NCBI GenBank assembly: GCA_002345205.1
Contig: DDVI01000053.1
Location: 1 to 64,000, forward strand
DNA length: 64,000 nt
Origin: Bdellovibrionaceae bacterium UBA2316
GTDB taxonomy: Bacteria; Bdellovibrionota; Bdellovibrionia; Bdellovibrionales; Bdellovibrionaceae
Reading direction: 5' to 3'
In this document: in pieces, positions 63,921 through 64,000 of the stretch
How positions within the stretch are numbered: position 1 is the first letter of the stretch
How the letters are laid out: each line of letters begins with the position of its first letter
Position numbers and translations under genes: made by a program
The notes under the pieces: generated by a model
Told to the model about the DNA's origin: nothing
Databases searched by the model: none
Seen by the model: only the letters and a program-made list of their open reading frames with translations

Positions 63921-64000
63921 ATGAGAAGACCGAAGAGACAATGGACAGCTGAACAAAAAGCAGCGATCGTGAATCAAATTGATACGGATCGAAAAAATGG
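63921..64000 (+). CDS. Transposase OrfA-like gene, 5' end only
   Basis: Translation from ATG gives MRRPKRQWTAEQKAAIVNQI and continues open to the window edge. The basic start and WTAEQKAAIV pattern resemble helix-turn-helix OrfA proteins of IS3-type elements. GGGGGGAATACAC precedes the ATG. TGTCCTGTTTTTTCTC at 63851 could be the left end of the element. Confidence 0.55.
   Translation, partial: MRRPKRQWTAEQKAAIVNQIDTDRKN

Overview
The window reads as a stretch of chromosome from a Bdellovibrio-like bacterium (Bdellovibrionota/Bdellovibrionales; AT-leaning, many secreted lipoproteins, DUF4105 and DUF3015 proteins, a gliding-type TolQ/TolR/TPR/TonB-like cluster). This placement is inferred from gene content; no rRNA or marker phylogeny was available, and the species cannot be named.

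Layout. 1-768 holds a bidirectional terminator and a tyrosine-recombinase remnant. 924-12603 is a mixed set of envelope and housekeeping genes: DUF3015 and DUF4105 secreted proteins, a CBS protein, two cysteine-cluster (YkgJ-like) proteins, an M23 peptidase, methionine aminopeptidase, a formylglycine-enzyme-like lipoprotein broken by a stop codon, an NlpC/P60-like lipoprotein, TtcA, an MscS channel and a YebC protein. 12671-13138 is a small cassette: a four-helix-bundle (S23/IVS) gene between inverted hexanucleotide arrays. 13158-19093 is a complete oligopeptide ABC importer operon (oppD-oppF-oppA-oppB-oppC), followed by SohB and two uncharacterised proteins.

22648-29154 is a tight overlapping operon, iscS-mnmA-mtaB-rnc-era-der, joining tRNA thiolation with RNase III and two ribosome-assembly GTPases. 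An NSS transporter, a CheY-like regulator, a porin and a di-haem-motif lipoprotein follow. 33407-36355 encodes a large lipoprotein with ten RCC1-like repeats. 38699-49386 is a ten-gene plus-strand operon: a TolQ-like channel, two TolR-like proteins, two TPR proteins, a TonB-like spanning protein, a lipoprotein, a beta-barrel and a von Willebrand A lipoprotein. I read it as an Agl/Glt-like trans-envelope motility or surface-transport machine with a CglB-like adhesin.

49459-59962 is more accessory: an AlkB-like dioxygenase, MFS and DoxX-like membrane proteins, ribA followed by a decayed ribD reductase domain, a doubly frameshifted lysR, a DUF72 protein, an APH-fold kinase, a divergent GlcG/HbpS-MarR pair with twin palindromic operators, and RmuC. 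The right end (60102-64000) is an integrated element: initiator tRNA-Met, an integrase split by an IS1380-type insertion, an excisionase-like HTH gene and the start of a second transposase-like gene. Recurrent AAGGTGCCAGG-containing palindromes lie between genes.
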